This document shows positions 1 through 8,690 of a stretch of 40,395 nt of DNA, piece after piece. The DNA is taken from positions 1-40,395 of the forward strand of contig CBFHNG010000010.1 in NCBI GenBank assembly GCA_965657165.1, given 5' to 3'. Every line of letters begins with the position of its first letter. Position 1 is the first letter of the stretch. Source of the stretch: UBA3537 sp965657165 (GTDB lineage: Bacteria; Bacteroidota; Bacteroidia; Flavobacteriales; Flavobacteriaceae). The translations under genes and the position numbers were made by a program. The notes under the pieces were generated by a model that did not search any database, was not told the origin of the DNA, and saw only the letters and a list, made by a program, of their open reading frames with translations.

Positions 1-676
1 CTTCCACACAAGCATCGGTATGTTTTATAAACTGGTTCTTAAGCATTTTTCTAAAGCCTTCTTGTTTCATTTTATCCATAAAGATTTGAACCATTGGAGC
101 GGTTTCTCCAATAATTCCACTGTCCAATAAAAAAACAGCACCTTTCCCTGAAGCATTTTGAGAAGGAATGCCTGTCGCTTCAATATGATCTTTGGAATTG
201 ATTAAAATAGGAAGACTTAAATAGCTGTTCAGAGGATCTAACCCTGATGATTTTCCATGAAAAAAAGATTCCATTTCAGAAAAAATTGATTTCAAGGTTA
301 ACAACTTTTCACGTGTGAGATTCTCCAGAACAGTAATTTTTTTGTGAGCATACTTGTCGTAAATTGCTGCAACCAATGCCCCACTACTTCCTACGCCATA
401 GCCCTGAGGTATTGAGGAATCAAAATACATTCCATTAGAAATATCTTTGGCCAATGCCTCAAGATTAAACGTCACTAAATTTGTGTCAATTGATCGCAAA
501 TAACCCAAGTAATTGACTAATGTGTCATTTGATGCTTTAGCTGAACCCAAAAGATTTATATCCGATTTCAAAGCGCCATTATAAAAGTTATAAGGAATAG
601 AAAGCCCCTTGGAATCTTTGATGATTCCATATTCTCCGAAAAGTAAAATCTTAGAATAAAAAAGTGGTCCTTTCAT
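1..676 (-). CDS. GHMP-family kinase, probably mevalonate kinase (partial, 3' end outside window)
   Basis: About 225 residues from an ATG at 676 are visible and the reading frame stays open to the window edge, so the C-terminus is missing. Near the N-terminus LLFGEYGII (residues 11-19) matches the KxILxGEhxVV start typical of mevalonate kinases. Residues 90-104 (PQGYGVGSSGALVAA) are the glycine/serine-rich ATP-binding loop of GHMP kinases. Mevalonate kinase phosphorylates mevalonate in the cytoplasm on the way to isopentenyl diphosphate. The gene starts 27 bp after mvaD on the same strand, which supports a role in the same isoprenoid pathway. It could instead be a phosphomevalonate kinase-like GHMP paralogue; the GHMP fold is certain, the exact substrate less so. 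Confidence 0.85.
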   Translation of the reverse strand, partial: MKGPLFYSKILLFGEYGIIKDSKGLSIPYNFYNGALKSDINLLGSAKASNDTLVNYLGYLRSIDTNLVTFNLEALAKDISNGMYFDSSIPQGYGVGSSGALVAAIYDKYAHKKITVLENLTREKLLTLKSIFSEMESFFHGKSSGLDPLNSYLSLPILINSKDHIEATGIPSQNASGKGAVFLLDSGIIGETAPMVQIFMDKMKQEGFRKMLKNQFIKHTDACVE

Positions 677-703
677 GCCATGTAAATTCGATTCAAATAT
701 ACA

Positions 704-1786
704 TTAATTTTTGATGCGTTTTGCCCCATTGCCAACATTATCAAGAATGTATTGTTTATTTTGACAATACACAGACAATTCATTTTGAATAAACAACTCT
801 ACTTTTTGGGCGTATTCTTTTGGGTACAATACATGAACATTTGCTCCTGCATCGAGGGTAAAGCAAACAGGAATATTAGTGTTTTTTTTGTAAGCCCATA
901 TCAAATTTATGATCTCTAAAGTATTGGGTTTCATCAAAATAAAATAGGGATCACTACACATCATCATCGCATGAAGGGTAAGTGCTTCACGTTCTACAAT
1001 AGATATAAAAGCATTCAAATCTCCTGATTTTAGTATTGGTATCAATTGATTCAAATGAGTATGTGCTTGTTCAAAACGCGACTGCGCGTAGGGGTGATGG
1101 TGCATTAAGTTGTGTCCAACCGAACTACTCACTTGTTTTTCGCCTTTATCAACCAATAAAATTGCATCTTGGTAGGTTTTAAAAACATCATGAACTTCAA
1201 ACGGATATTGAATACCCTCCAAATCTGAGCTTCCAAAAATATTAGGGTGCACTCCCCAAACAACTAGTCCGCCATCAATACTTCGACATGCACTTCCAGA
1301 TCCTAATCGTGCTAAAAATGATGCTTTTCGTTTCAAAAAATCGGTATCAACATTTGAATACATTAATTCTTCCAGAGCTACAATACACATTGCCAAAGCA
1401 CTCATACCAGACGCAGAGGATGCAATTCCTGAACTATGAGGAAATGTATTGCTTGTTTTAATATCAAAATGAAAATCTTTTACATAGGGCGCATAAGGCA
1501 ATATCCTTTCAAAGAATTGTTTAATTTTTGGTCTAAAATCAGAAGCTTTCTTGCCATCCAAATACACTTCAAACGAAAAATCTTCTGAGTTTTTGGGCGA
1601 AAATTCCAAAACAGTTTCAGTTTTACAATGATTTAAGGTAAAACTTATGGATGGATTTGCAGGAATTTGATGCGGTTTTTTGCCCCAATATTTTACCAAT
1701 GCAATATTACTTGGAGAGGTGTACCCTAAGGAACCTGCATCAATTTTTTTTATGGGAGTGTTGGGTATAAATTCTTCTACAAGCAT
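704..1786 (-). CDS. mvaD: Diphosphomevalonate decarboxylase
   Basis: Catalyses the ATP-dependent decarboxylation of mevalonate diphosphate to isopentenyl diphosphate, the last step of the mevalonate pathway. The N-terminal SPSNIALVKYWGKK and the NPSISFTL stretch just after it are hallmarks of the family. The HSSGIASSASGMSALA stretch is the GHMP phosphate-binding loop. I chose the ATG at 1786 (MLVEEFIPN, 360 aa). The frame is open up to 1879, but that extension has no family similarity and would run into the end of the flavoprotein gene. The gene lies between the flavoprotein gene (50 bp upstream) and the mevalonate kinase-like gene (27 bp downstream), probably in one transcript. Flavobacteria commonly use the mevalonate route, so this is expected. 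Confidence 0.95.
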   Translation of the reverse strand: MLVEEFIPNTPIKKIDAGSLGYTSPSNIALVKYWGKKPHQIPANPSISFTLNHCKTETVLEFSPKNSEDFSFEVYLDGKKASDFRPKIKQFFERILPYAPYVKDFHFDIKTSNTFPHSSGIASSASGMSALAMCIVALEELMYSNVDTDFLKRKASFLARLGSGSACRSIDGGLVVWGVHPNIFGSSDLEGIQYPFEVHDVFKTYQDAILLVDKGEKQVSSSVGHNLMHHHPYAQSRFEQAHTHLNQLIPILKSGDLNAFISIVEREALTLHAMMMCSDPYFILMKPNTLEIINLIWAYKKNTNIPVCFTLDAGANVHVLYPKEYAQKVELFIQNELSVYCQNKQYILDNVGNGAKRIKN

Positions 1787-1836
1787 AAAATTATGGTCAT
1801 CTTTGACAAAGATACTAACTTCGTTTTGTTTTTTTA

Positions 1837-3048
1837 TTATTTGCTGAGTTCTTGTGCAGCAATATAAGCTCCAGTCCACGCATTCTGAAAATTAAAACCT
1901 CCTGTCACGCCATCAATATTTAAGATTTCGCCTGCAAAAAATAGATTTTTAAAGCGTTTACTTTCATAGGTTTTAAAATTAATCTCTTTTAAATCTAAAC
2001 CTCCAGCAGTTACAAACTCTTCTTTAAATGTGCTTTTTCCATCCACTTCAAAAACAGCTGAAGTCAACTGTTTTACAAGATCCTGAAGTTGAATTTTTGT
2101 TACCTCTGCCCAACGTAAATTTTGTTCAATTTTCGAAGCTTCAACAAGCTGTTCCCACAAACGTTTTGGAATAGAAAATAATGGTGTTTTTCTAACTAAT
2201 TTTTTTGCAGACTCCAGTTTTTGATTCCCCAAAAACTGTAAACATGATGCTGAATTTTGTTCAATAAAATTGATTTGAATCTTAAACTTATAGTTCAATT
2301 TTGCTAATTCAATTGCGCCAAAAGCGGATAGTTTTAGAATGGCAGGAGCGCTCAACCCAGAATGTGTCACTAACAATGGCCCATCAGAACTCAAATTAGT
2401 TCCTAGTACTTGAACATGAACATTTTGAGCTACAACACCAGGTATACTTTTTAAACGTGTGTCATTGCTATTAAATGTAAAAAGAGAGGGCACAGCGGGT
2501 ACTATTGTATGACCTAAGGTTTTGAGTACATTCCAAATTTTTGGATTACTCCCTGTTGCAACAAGTAATTTATTGCATTCAAAATCGGCTTTTGTGGTTT
2601 CAACTTGCCAGCCATCTGATAGCTGATTTATAGATCTAACCGCATGATTTTTTTTGATTTCGATTCCAAATTTATAGGTTTGTTTTAAAAAACAGTCAAT
2701 AATGGTTTGAGATGAATTTGAAACAGGAAAAACACGTCCGTCTTCTTCAATTTTTAGTGGAACGCCGTGCCTTTCAAACCACGCCATAGTATCGCCAGTC
2801 ATAAAGGTATGAAAAGGACCTTTTAACTCTCTTTCGCCTCTAGGGTAATAGGTTACTAATTCATTTGGAATAAATTCTGCGTGAGTGACATTGCAGCGAC
2901 CACCTCCAGAAATTTTTACTTTCGAAAGAACTGCATTCCCTCTTTCTAAAATTACAATACTTAAATCGGGGTTCAATTGTGCTGTATTAATTGCAGCAAA
3001 AAAACCAGCAGCACCACCACCTACAATAATGATATCGAATTTTTCCAT
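1837..3048 (-). CDS. BaiN/HI0933 (YhiN)-type NAD(P)/FAD-dependent oxidoreductase
   Basis: A 403-aa flavoprotein of the HI0933/YhiN family. The N-terminus DIIIVGGGAAGFFAAINTA is a Rossmann GxGxxG dinucleotide-binding motif. GGGRCNVTHAE at about residues 48-58 is the family signature. The C-terminal segment LFFAGEILNIDGVTGGFNFQ is the second FAD-contact motif. The physiological substrate of most family members is unknown; BaiN of bile-acid-converting clostridia is one characterised relative, and that activity should not be assumed here. It is first in a minus-strand run with mvaD and the mevalonate kinase-like gene. A hairpin terminator separates it from the tRNA-Leu upstream, so it needs its own promoter or read-through. 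Confidence 0.9.
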   Translation of the reverse strand: MEKFDIIIVGGGAAGFFAAINTAQLNPDLSIVILERGNAVLSKVKISGGGRCNVTHAEFIPNELVTYYPRGERELKGPFHTFMTGDTMAWFERHGVPLKIEEDGRVFPVSNSSQTIIDCFLKQTYKFGIEIKKNHAVRSINQLSDGWQVETTKADFECNKLLVATGSNPKIWNVLKTLGHTIVPAVPSLFTFNSNDTRLKSIPGVVAQNVHVQVLGTNLSSDGPLLVTHSGLSAPAILKLSAFGAIELAKLNYKFKIQINFIEQNSASCLQFLGNQKLESAKKLVRKTPLFSIPKRLWEQLVEASKIEQNLRWAEVTKIQLQDLVKQLTSAVFEVDGKSTFKEEFVTAGGLDLKEINFKTYESKRFKNLFFAGEILNIDGVTGGFNFQNAWTGAYIAAQELSK

Positions 3049-3060
3049 GACTTAAAACTA

Positions 3061-3092
3061 AAAAAAGCTCCTCAAATAGAGAAGCTTTTTTT
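3061..3092 (-). terminator. Intrinsic terminator after tRNA-Leu
   Basis: Inverted repeat with arms AAAAAAGCTcCTC and GAGaAGCTTTTTT (plus-strand reading, one mismatch) around a 5-nt loop. It has T-runs on both strands. It lies 4 bp beyond the tRNA 3' end and 12 bp before the flavoprotein start codon, so it would end the tRNA transcript. Confidence 0.75.
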
Positions 3093-3096
3093 GTAG

Positions 3097-3178
3097 TGCG
3101 GGCGGAGAGACTCGAACTCTCACACCTCGCGGCACTAGATCCTAAGTCTAGCGTGTCTACCAATTCCACCACGCCCGC
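3097..3178 (-). tRNA. tRNA-Leu (anticodon UAG)
   Basis: The minus strand folds as an 82-nt cloverleaf. The acceptor arms are GCGGGCG and CGCCCGC with discriminator A. The D-loop contains GGAATTGGTAGAC. The anticodon stem CTAGA/TCTAG encloses the loop CTTAGGA, giving anticodon TAG. A short variable arm and a T arm (GAGAGTTCGAGTCTCTC) follow. The long D-loop and extra arm fit a class II leucine tRNA. The 3' CCA is not encoded. An overlapping 75-codon open frame is not a gene. Confidence 0.96.
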
Positions 3179-3201
3179 TACAATTCCCTTATAAAGGGAC
3201 G

Positions 3202-3231
3202 CAAATATAAACAATAGTTTATAAATTCAAA
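3202..3231 (-). promoter_or_regulatory. Bacteroidetes-type promoter for tRNA-Leu
   Basis: On the minus strand, TTTG (3228-3231) and TATATTTG (3202-3209) are separated by 18 nt. This matches the -33 TTTG / -7 TAnnTTTG consensus. A short CCCTTTATAAGGG hairpin lies in the leader just before the tRNA. Confidence 0.6.
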
Positions 3232-3264
3232 TGCAACTGTAGAAAATTATTTGATTGCATTTCG

Positions 3265-3272
3265 TAATTTTG
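3265..3272 (+). promoter_or_regulatory. Predicted -7 box of the M20 dipeptidase gene
   Basis: TAATTTTG matches TAnnTTTG and ends 19 nt before the start codon at 3292. No convincing -33 element is seen. Confidence 0.45.
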
Positions 3273-3291
3273 AAAAAAAACAAAAAAACCC

Positions 3292-4677
3292 ATGAAAGGA
3301 CTCACAACCTATGTTGAAACACACAAAGACCGATTTCTTGATGAATTATTTTCTTTATTGAAACTTCCATCAGTAAGCGCAGACTCAAACTATGAAAAAG
3401 ATGTGATTGCTACTGCAAAATTTGTAGCCAATAGCTTAAAAAAAGCTGGATGCGATAGTGTTGAAATTTGCAAAACTCAGGGCTATCCTATTGTTTACGG
3501 AGAAAAAATAATAGATCCCAAATTACCAACAGTCCTAGTCTATGGGCATTATGATGTACAACCTGCAGACCCTATTGAACTTTGGGACTCTCCCCCATTT
3601 GAACCCATTATCAAAAAAACAGAATTGCACCCCGAAGGTGCTATTTTTGCAAGAGGGGCTTGTGATGATAAAGGTCAAATGTATATGCATATTAAAGCAT
3701 TAGAATTTATGACCTCAACACATCAATTGCCTTGTAATGTCAAGTTTATGATTGAAGGCGAAGAGGAAGTAGGGAGCGAAAATTTAGGCACATTTGTAAA
3801 AAATAATGCCGAAAAACTCAGCAATGATGTCATTCTCATTTCAGATACAGGGATGATTTCAAAAGACACACCATCCATTACTACTGGGCTTCGTGGTTTG
3901 AGTTATGTAGAAGTTGAAGTTACAGGACCAAATCGGGACTTACACTCTGGTATTTATGGCGGAGCTGTTGCCAATCCTATTAATGTACTTACAAAAATGA
4001 TTGCCTCTTTACATGACGAAAACAACCATATCACCATTCCAGGTTTTTATGATAAAGTAGAAGAACTATCCAAAAAGGAACGAGAAGCAATGGCAGAGGC
4101 TCCATTTTCTTTGGAAGACTACAAAAAAGCCCTTGATATTGACGAAGTTTATGGTGAAAAGGGATATACTACAAATGAAAGAAATTCTATTCGACCAACG
4201 CTTGACGTTAATGGCATTTGGGGTGGCTACACAGGGGAAGGCGCAAAAACAGTCATTGCGAGTAAGGCCTATGCCAAAATTTCAATGCGTTTGGTGCCAC
4301 ACCAAGATCACAATGAAATTACAGCACTTTTCAAAACACATTTTGAAAGCATTGCTCCAAAGGGAGTACGTGTTAAAGTGACGCCACACCATGGTGGTCA
4401 AGGGTATGTAACTCCTATTGATAATATTGGTTATCAAGCGGCATCAAAGGCGTATTTCGATACTTTTGGTAAGAATCCCATTCCACAACGTGGTGGCGGA
4501 AGCATTCCAATTGTAGCACTTTTTGAAGAACATCTCAAAAGTAAGACCATATTGATGGGCTTTGGACTAAATAGCGATGCTATACACTCCCCCAACGAGC
4601 ATTATGGTGTTTTTAACTATCTAAAAGGCATTGAAACGATTCCTTTGTTTTATAAATATTTTGTGGAGTTGAACTAA
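3292..4677 (+). CDS. M20 family dipeptidase (carnosinase/DapE-like)
   Basis: A 461-aa zinc metallopeptidase of the M20 family, expected to hydrolyse dipeptides in the cytoplasm. The di-zinc site is readable: YGHYDVQ (His86 with catalytic Asp88), RGACDDKGQ (bridging Asp125), GEEEVGS (general-base and ligand glutamates near 158), SDTG (Asp185) and SPNEH near the C-terminus. The dimerisation or lid domain lies between about residues 200 and 370. Length and motif order are normal for the CNDP-like subgroup. There is no signal peptide. It stands alone on the plus strand between the tRNA and a convergent minus-strand operon. Exact substrate preference cannot be read from sequence. Confidence 0.92.
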   Translation: MKGLTTYVETHKDRFLDELFSLLKLPSVSADSNYEKDVIATAKFVANSLKKAGCDSVEICKTQGYPIVYGEKIIDPKLPTVLVYGHYDVQPADPIELWDSPPFEPIIKKTELHPEGAIFARGACDDKGQMYMHIKALEFMTSTHQLPCNVKFMIEGEEEVGSENLGTFVKNNAEKLSNDVILISDTGMISKDTPSITTGLRGLSYVEVEVTGPNRDLHSGIYGGAVANPINVLTKMIASLHDENNHITIPGFYDKVEELSKKEREAMAEAPFSLEDYKKALDIDEVYGEKGYTTNERNSIRPTLDVNGIWGGYTGEGAKTVIASKAYAKISMRLVPHQDHNEITALFKTHFESIAPKGVRVKVTPHHGGQGYVTPIDNIGYQAASKAYFDTFGKNPIPQRGGGSIPIVALFEEHLKSKTILMGFGLNSDAIHSPNEHYGVFNYLKGIETIPLFYKYFVELN

Positions 4678-4689
4678 GACAAACAGTAG

Positions 4690-5058
4690 TTAGTTATAAT
4701 TTAATTGTCTACGTTGTTTTTTTGTCATATTATTTACCACCATAGCATAACTGTGTGAAATAAACTCAAACAATAATTTTCGTGGTATTTCATTGGTTTC
4801 TAGATGTATTGTATTCCAGTGTTTTTTATTGGCATGAAACCCTGGTACAATACAACTATAATTTTCTCTCAGTTCAATAGCATGTTCTGGGTCGCATTTT
4901 AATGTAATTGAGGGCAGGCCCTCCTCCCATTGTTTTAAAGGACAAAGAGCAAAAATTTTTCCCAAAACTTTAAATACTAAAGTATCCTTATCAAAAGGAA
5001 AATCCTCAGTAGATTCTGGTTGTTGTAAACAAAATTCTCTTATCTCATCTATGCACAT
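4690..5058 (-). CDS. MmcQ/YjbR family protein
   Basis: A 122-aa protein of the MmcQ/YjbR family (cyaY-like double-wing fold, often annotated as DNA-binding). Family features seen are the N-terminal helix (IREFCLQQPESTEDFPFD), the LVFKVLGKIFAL strand pair, the LKCDPEHAIELRE segment and the HWNTI motif in the second half. The start overlaps the end of the DUF4230 gene by 10 bp, so it is probably translationally coupled as the last gene of the 8614-4690 run. The biological role of this family is not well established. Confidence 0.88.
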   Translation of the reverse strand: MCIDEIREFCLQQPESTEDFPFDKDTLVFKVLGKIFALCPLKQWEEGLPSITLKCDPEHAIELRENYSCIVPGFHANKKHWNTIHLETNEIPRKLLFEFISHSYAMVVNNMTKKQRRQLNYN

Positions 5059-5663
5059 TCAATTTGTTTTTGAGTGAACTGCTCTAACTCTAAAGCCGAA
5101 TAATCCAAAGTCCAACCAATGGTTTGAACAATTTGTTCCATCAAACCAATAGTTTCTAAAGCTTCTTGTTGTGCTTTTTCTAATAATCCGCTTTTGGGAA
5201 TTTTATCCACAATATGTTGCTTTGCAGATTTTTGAAGTTGTGTCAAATCTTCAGCTTTAAATTTATTAAAATAGCCTTCTTTTTTGTCATAATATTCCAA
5301 TTGTGTTTCTATAGAAATCAATTCAGATTTTGGAAAATCTTTTAATATTATTTTTTTTTGACTAGAGTCAGATTCTATTTTAATTTTGGTCAAATCAAAT
5401 CCAACATGTGCTGTTGCGCTAACAATAACAAGGGCTTTTTTTTGGCTTGAAACAAGATTTAAAAATTTTTGTTGTACATCTTGATAATTATAAATTTCAG
5501 TAAAATTACCTTCAATACTTATACATTTACACACCGATTTTATACGTTCCAAAAGCACAAGAGATTGGATCTGTATGTTTTGTTTTGTTTGCCGCCCTTT
5601 GAAGAATAAAAAAAAGAACACAGCACATAAAACGCCCAATAACAATCCAATAAGTAGGTCCAT
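5049..5663 (-). CDS. DUF4230 membrane-anchored protein
   Basis: 204 aa starting with a single transmembrane segment (MDLLIGLLLGVLCAVFFFLF). A soluble domain with the DUF4230 pattern follows: LLERIKSVCKC, then a region rich in VSATAHVGFDLTKI, then a C-terminal helix. I start at the ATG at 5663 because the open frame further upstream only re-reads the end of the cyclase gene, whose stop lies 1 bp before this start. The function of DUF4230 proteins is unknown; their shape suggests an anchored protein exposed on one face of the inner membrane. It sits in an operon with hemW and ruvC, which does not indicate a specific role. Confidence 0.85.
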   Translation of the reverse strand: MDLLIGLLLGVLCAVFFFLFFKGRQTKQNIQIQSLVLLERIKSVCKCISIEGNFTEIYNYQDVQQKFLNLVSSQKKALVIVSATAHVGFDLTKIKIESDSSQKKIILKDFPKSELISIETQLEYYDKKEGYFNKFKAEDLTQLQKSAKQHIVDKIPKSGLLEKAQQEALETIGLMEQIVQTIGWTLDYSALELEQFTQKQIECA

Positions 5664-5664
5664 A

Positions 5665-6414
5665 TCAATCAAATAATTTATACAACACCGGTTTGCTTGG
5701 GGAAGCATCATTTTGAAACGGCGCGATGAGCAAATTTAAAATATATTTTCCATCTTCAATACTGTTTGGCACATAAATCATCTCTGTTATCGTAGCATCC
5801 ATTCGTACCTCGCCATCAACATCCCAAAAGGCTTTATGCGCCAAAAGTTCTCCATTATCTTTTTCTTTATCCACACTGGGCATGTCCACCAACAAATGTT
5901 TTACGCCTTTATTTCGCAGGTAAATGGCTGCTGCCTCTGATAAATAGGGCGGATTGGTATGGGCATACTGTCGATATAATTTGTCTTTGGTGTTGGGTAG
6001 TGTTCTAATCACAACCGCTTCTCGCTTTTTATTTCCAATCGCATAGCGCAATTGTTTTTCTGAAATGATAAAATCACCGTCTTTTGGTTCTGGAACAACG
6101 GTAACCACTTCCGCCACAAACAAAAATTGTTTCAAACACGAATTGATGCTATAGACCTCTTCTGTAATATGCCCTACACATTCGGTATGTGTACCATGTG
6201 CATGAGGGTTGAATTCAATTGAATTAAAGTTGACTGCAGCGCCACTTCTAACACTGCCTGTCCAATTTTTAACCTTTGCGGGGTAAATTTTTGGTGGTGG
6301 TAAATACCACGCATTAACATTGTCTTTTGCAGCTCTAAGCGGAATAGAAATATCTATTGGTTGATCTACAAAAATGGTATAAGTTCGACTGTTGGCATGA
6401 ATGATTGCTTTCAT
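5665..6414 (-). CDS. Cyclase family protein (kynurenine formamidase-like fold)
   Basis: A 249-aa member of the metal-dependent cyclase/amidohydrolase family that includes kynurenine formamidase. The metal-binding signature HAHGTHTECVGH is at residues 71-82 (family pattern HxGTHxDxPxH, here with Glu78 and without the usual proline). The LLVDMPSVDKE segment is typical of the second half. These enzymes hydrolyse amides or cyclise polyketides; the substrate here is unknown. No tryptophan-degradation genes are nearby, so a kynurenine role has no support from context. It lies 35 bp downstream of hemW on the same strand. Confidence 0.85.
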   Translation of the reverse strand: MKAIIHANSRTYTIFVDQPIDISIPLRAAKDNVNAWYLPPPKIYPAKVKNWTGSVRSGAAVNFNSIEFNPHAHGTHTECVGHITEEVYSINSCLKQFLFVAEVVTVVPEPKDGDFIISEKQLRYAIGNKKREAVVIRTLPNTKDKLYRQYAHTNPPYLSEAAAIYLRNKGVKHLLVDMPSVDKEKDNGELLAHKAFWDVDGEVRMDATITEMIYVPNSIEDGKYILNLLIAPFQNDASPSKPVLYKLFD

Positions 6415-6449
6415 AAAAAAATGAGGTTTTCCATAAATTTAATAAAAAT

Positions 6450-7574
6450 TTATAGGATAAATAAATCTGAAGCAATTCCATCACACAAAAATTTACCTTT
6501 TATGGTTGTTTTTAAAACATCATCTTCCAAGACTAAGGTTTTGGAATTGAGATGTTTTTGAGCATTTTTTAGAAGTTGATTTTTAAATTCCATACCAAAT
6601 TTCTCTTCAATTTTTGAAAGCGAAACACCCCACATCGTCCGAAGTCCTGTCATAAGGTATTCATTAAAACGATTCTCTGGAGTTAATAGTTCCTCAGTTA
6701 ATGGAAGTTGATCTTGTTCTAAAGTTTTGATGTATGTGCTATTATTTGACACATTCCAAGATCGTTTTTCTCCGTCAAAAGAATGAGCAGAAGGACCAAC
6801 GCCAAGATATGGTTTTCCTAACCAATAACTTGTGTTGTGTTTTGAAAACGTGTCTGGTGTTCCAAAACTACAAACTTCGTAGTGTATCAAACCTGCTTTT
6901 TTGGCGTCTTCAATCAAAACTTGAAAATGAGTTGCTGCAAGCCCATCGTCCATAGGTGGATGTTTTGCCGTTTTTATAAAATGCTCCAACGCTGTTTTGG
7001 GCTCCACAGTAAGGGCGTAGCACGACAAATGTTTGATGTCTAAATCCAGTGCTATTCTAAGATTTTCTCGCCAGCGTTCAGCGGACATTTGTGGCATCCC
7101 ATACATCAAATCAATACTGATATTATCAAAGTAGCGTTGTGCTATTTTTAGACACTCAATGGCTTCTTTGGCACTGTGCGCACGGTTCATCAGCTGTAAA
7201 TCTTCATCAAAAAAAGATTGGATGCCAATGCTCAATCTGTTGATGGGTGTGGATGCAAATGCTTGAATTTTCTTAAGGGTTAAATCATCCGGATTGGCTT
7301 CCAAAGTGATTTCTGCATCGGGCTTAACATTGTAATAGACATCAATGGTTTGAAAAATTACATTCAAATCCTCCAAGGTCAAAAGCGATGGTGTTCCGCC
7401 ACCAAAATAAATGGATTCTAGTGGTGCGGATTTTAATTCTTTTGCTCTAAGTTGAAGTTCTTTGCAAAGGGCTGCGATAAAGTCTTGCTTATGCTTTTGG
7501 TTGGTCGAAAAATGAAAATTGCAATAATGGCAGGCTTGTTTACAAAACGGAATATGGAAATAAAGCCCTGCCAA
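6450..7574 (-). CDS. hemW: HemW, radical SAM heme chaperone
   Basis: 374 aa. The N-terminus has the radical SAM cluster motif FCKQACHYCNF (Cys11, Cys15, Cys18), followed by the SAM-binding segment YFGGGTPSLL and the LSIGIQSF and NISIDLMYGMP motifs shared by HemW and HemN. HemW delivers heme to membrane respiratory proteins and is not an oxygen-independent coproporphyrinogen oxidase. The short N-terminus before the cluster and the absence of HemN-specific residues favour HemW. It follows ruvC by 6 bp, so the two are probably cotranscribed. Confidence 0.93.
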   Translation of the reverse strand: MAGLYFHIPFCKQACHYCNFHFSTNQKHKQDFIAALCKELQLRAKELKSAPLESIYFGGGTPSLLTLEDLNVIFQTIDVYYNVKPDAEITLEANPDDLTLKKIQAFASTPINRLSIGIQSFFDEDLQLMNRAHSAKEAIECLKIAQRYFDNISIDLMYGMPQMSAERWRENLRIALDLDIKHLSCYALTVEPKTALEHFIKTAKHPPMDDGLAATHFQVLIEDAKKAGLIHYEVCSFGTPDTFSKHNTSYWLGKPYLGVGPSAHSFDGEKRSWNVSNNSTYIKTLEQDQLPLTEELLTPENRFNEYLMTGLRTMWGVSLSKIEEKFGMEFKNQLLKNAQKHLNSKTLVLEDDVLKTTIKGKFLCDGIASDLFIL

Positions 7575-7580
7575 ATGAAA

Positions 7581-8132
7581 CTATTTTTTTACTCTATTTT
7601 CATTTTGTTTGACAAAAGCACTCCAACCGGTATAACTTTTCCCTGCGGTAACTTTTCCAGCGTTGTAAAAATGACAAACCGCAGCCGCTAAACCATCTGT
7701 GGAATCCAAATTTTTGGGCAATTCTTTCAACTGCAAAAGACTTTGCAGCATTTTGGCCACTTGTTCTTTACTCGCATTTCCATTGCCCGTAATGGCCATT
7801 TTTATTTTTTTTGGTGAATATTCTGTAATGGGAATTTCTCTAGACAAACCAGCGGCCATGGCCACCCCTTGCGCACGACCTAGCTTTAACATACTTTGAA
7901 CGTTTTTGCCAAAAAATGGCGCTTCAATGGCAATTTCATCAGGCTTAAAGGTGTCGATCAATTCGATGGTACGTTCAAAAATGAGTTTTAATTTTAAGTA
8001 ATGATCACTGTATTTTTTCAATTGCAATTCGTTCAATTGCAAAAACTCCATAGTTTTTCCTTTGACTTTTATCAATCCAAAACCCATTATGGTTGTTCCT
8101 GGATCTATCCCCAATATGATTTTTTCACTCAT
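7581..8132 (-). CDS. ruvC: Crossover junction endodeoxyribonuclease RuvC
   Basis: 183-aa Holliday-junction resolvase with an RNase H-like fold. The four acidic catalytic residues are visible: Asp10 (GIDPGT), Glu70 (IAIEAPFF), Asp143 and Asp146 (LDSTDGLAAAVCH). The middle motif GRAQGVAMAAG is conserved. RuvC acts with RuvAB to resolve recombination intermediates; ruvA and ruvB are not in this window. The gene sits 8 bp after a lipoprotein gene and 6 bp before hemW in a tight operon. Confidence 0.96.
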   Translation of the reverse strand: MSEKIILGIDPGTTIMGFGLIKVKGKTMEFLQLNELQLKKYSDHYLKLKLIFERTIELIDTFKPDEIAIEAPFFGKNVQSMLKLGRAQGVAMAAGLSREIPITEYSPKKIKMAITGNGNASKEQVAKMLQSLLQLKELPKNLDSTDGLAAAVCHFYNAGKVTAGKSYTGWSAFVKQNENRVKK

Positions 8133-8140
8133 TGCAAATA

Positions 8141-8614
8141 CTAATTGGTGTTTAAAATTATGGGCAGTTGAAAAACGGTTTGCACATGCTGACTGCGTTT
8201 GATGGCGGGATATAATTTTGGCAATTCTAAAAGACTTGCACTTAAAATTTCATTCAAATTTTGAGTTGATGCTTCAGAGAGCTGACTAGCGTCCAAACTT
8301 GAAATTGTAATTTTACCTGTTTTTGAAACTAAAAAATTGACCAGTATGGTATCATTTTCAGTATCCAAAACTACCATGTCGCTTTCTTTTAAAACCTCAA
8401 ATATATGCGTCGTAAAAATCGATTCAAAACAGGCCTTATTGTCCTCATAATTATGGTCTTCATCACAAGTTTCAAAGGTTGGATACTGGTCCACCTCATC
8501 CCATTTGAACGTTTGTAATTCTTGTTCTAAAATGACATCAGAATTGAGTTTCTTCTTTTCAAAATATTGACAAGAAAAACAAACAGTAAAACAAAAAATT
8601 AGTGCAAAGCGCAT
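8141..8614 (-). CDS. Putative lipoprotein with TonB C-terminal-like domain
   Basis: 157 aa with an N-terminal lipoprotein signal (MRFALIFCFTVCFSCQ, lipid Cys near residue 15). The pattern DQYPTFETCDE...CFES resembles the short domain found in many Bacteroidetes proteins related to the TonB C-terminus (typically xVxxxPxFxGCE...CFxxxI). The segment TILVNFLVSKTGKITISSL also fits a TonB_C beta-alpha-beta fold. It is probably a periplasm-facing lipoprotein of unknown role. It is first in the six-gene run with ruvC and hemW. The assignment rests on pattern recognition, not on catalytic residues. Confidence 0.7.
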   Translation of the reverse strand: MRFALIFCFTVCFSCQYFEKKKLNSDVILEQELQTFKWDEVDQYPTFETCDEDHNYEDNKACFESIFTTHIFEVLKESDMVVLDTENDTILVNFLVSKTGKITISSLDASQLSEASTQNLNEILSASLLELPKLYPAIKRSQHVQTVFQLPIILNTN

Positions 8615-8690
8615 TGGTTTGTTATAAACCTTAAAATTACGCTTTTAATTTGAACTGAAAAAACCTTTATAACATATAGATTTTACAGCA

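Noticed and set aside
704..1879. Long start for mvaD at 1879
   Set aside because: The extra 31 residues overlap the flavoprotein gene and do not fit the family; the ATG at 1786 gives a normal N-terminus.
3097..3178. tRNA-Leu as an integration site for a mobile element
   Set aside because: No integrase and no repeat of the tRNA 3' end was seen; both flanks hold ordinary genes.
2987..3214. A 75-codon open frame on the minus strand over the tRNA-Leu
   Set aside because: It runs through the tRNA and its terminator and resembles no protein; the tRNA explains the sequence.
5665..6414. Specific assignment of the cyclase-family protein as kynurenine formamidase (KynB)
   Set aside because: No kynurenine pathway genes are nearby and the metal motif deviates at the proline position; the general family name is safer.
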